Assembly: GCA_021775385.1 (NCBI GenBank)
Contig: JAJFHW010000365.1
Span: 1 to 5,275 of the forward strand
Length of the DNA: 5,275 bases
Direction: 5' to 3'
From: Hyphomicrobiales bacterium
Lineage (GTDB): Bacteria; Pseudomonadota; Alphaproteobacteria; Rhizobiales; HXMU1428-3
Each line of letters begins with the position of its first letter. Positions within the stretch are counted from its first letter, which is position 1. Shown in pieces: positions 5,168 to 5,275 of this stretch. The notes beneath the pieces are model-generated. The model did not search any database, was not told the origin of the DNA, and was given only the letters and a program-made list of their open reading frames with translations. The translations under genes were made by a program, and so were the position numbers.

Positions 5168-5275
5168 TTACTCCAAACCTGTTTCTCTTAGTGCGCCTTC
5201 AAGTTGGCTTTTCTTTGCTTCAGATGCCCACAAGGCATCCGCAAGTCTTTGCTTCAGATGCCCACAAGGCATCCG
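5168..5275 (-). CDS. C-terminal end of an unidentified gene upstream of the AAA+ gene (partial, possibly frame-disrupted)
   Basis: Only the last 35 codons are visible, ending ADALWASEAKKSQLEGALRETGLE and a TAA 4 nt before the AAA+ ATG. It is the only minus-strand frame open to the window edge. The end is helical and charged; no family is recognised. The outermost part (RMPCGHLKQRL) comes from a second copy of a 30-bp direct repeat whose 34-bp period is not a multiple of three, so it reads the repeat in a different frame from ADALWASEAK. Either the true protein differs upstream of ADALW, or the repeat is a slippage or assembly artefact. The spacing makes it an operon partner of the AAA+ ATPase. 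Confidence 0.5.
   Translation of the reverse strand, partial: RMPCGHLKQRLADALWASEAKKSQLEGALRETGLE
5171..5174 (-). promoter_or_regulatory. Ribosome binding site of the tandem AAA+ gene
   Basis: GGAG on the minus strand lies 7 nt before the ATG at 5163 and overlaps the last sense codons of the upstream gene (TTG GAG TAA). It supports the chosen start and suggests translational coupling of the two genes. Confidence 0.65.
5212..5275. repeat. 30-bp perfect direct repeat (34-bp period) at the right edge
   Basis: The unit starting TCTTTGCTTCAGATGCCCAC and ending AAGGCATCCG occurs at 5212-5241 and again at 5246-5275, separated by CAAG. Each unit contains a small hairpin (GATGCC-CACAA-GGCATC). The second copy ends exactly at the window edge, so more copies may follow. 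It lies inside the partial upstream gene and shifts its frame by one base per period. Confidence 0.9.

Overview
The window looks like a piece of an alphaproteobacterial chromosome of moderate to low GC, probably marine. This rests on protein resemblance: the bufferin genes, an alphaproteobacterial-looking beta-carbonic anhydrase N-terminus, and a tandem AAA+ ATPase. I cannot name the genus. The coding sequence is AT-leaning, and one intergenic block (about 2803-3072) is visibly more GC-rich and packed with inverted repeats.

Left part (1-1907, minus strand): a bufferin operon in the order bufA, bufB, bufC, running right to left. bufA encodes a secreted DUF2282 precursor with four cysteines. 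bufB encodes a DUF692/MNIO iron enzyme that modifies cysteines in such precursors. bufC, cut by the window edge, encodes the DUF2063 partner that helps present the precursor. Characterised relatives make copper-binding periplasmic peptides that protect against excess copper. A clear intrinsic terminator lies between bufA and bufB, and a small hairpin covers the bufB ribosome binding site. Together they suggest that the precursor is made in excess over its enzymes.

Middle (1908-2159): a divergent regulatory region with a strong Shine-Dalgarno site for bufA and two dyads, one of them a perfect 14-bp palindrome. To its right, on the plus strand, is a complete beta-class carbonic anhydrase (2160-2798).

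Convergent intergenic block (2799-3108): no convincing gene, but at least eight stem-loops in about 270 bp, including a 12-bp perfect stem. This is the least explained part of the window and could be a repeat array, a double-stranded transcription stop or a structured RNA.

Right part (3109-5275, minus strand): a 684-residue protein with two intact AAA+ modules and an uncharacterised N-terminal region. It is preceded, 4 nt upstream and apparently in the same operon, by the C-terminal end of another gene. That upstream gene carries a 30-bp direct repeat with a 34-bp period that runs exactly to the window edge and shifts the reading frame. This may be a slippage mutation or an assembly-end artefact.

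The bufferin system belongs to a recently described RiPP class. The internal expression control of the operon, the hairpin block and the tandem AAA+ operon are the points I consider least described.
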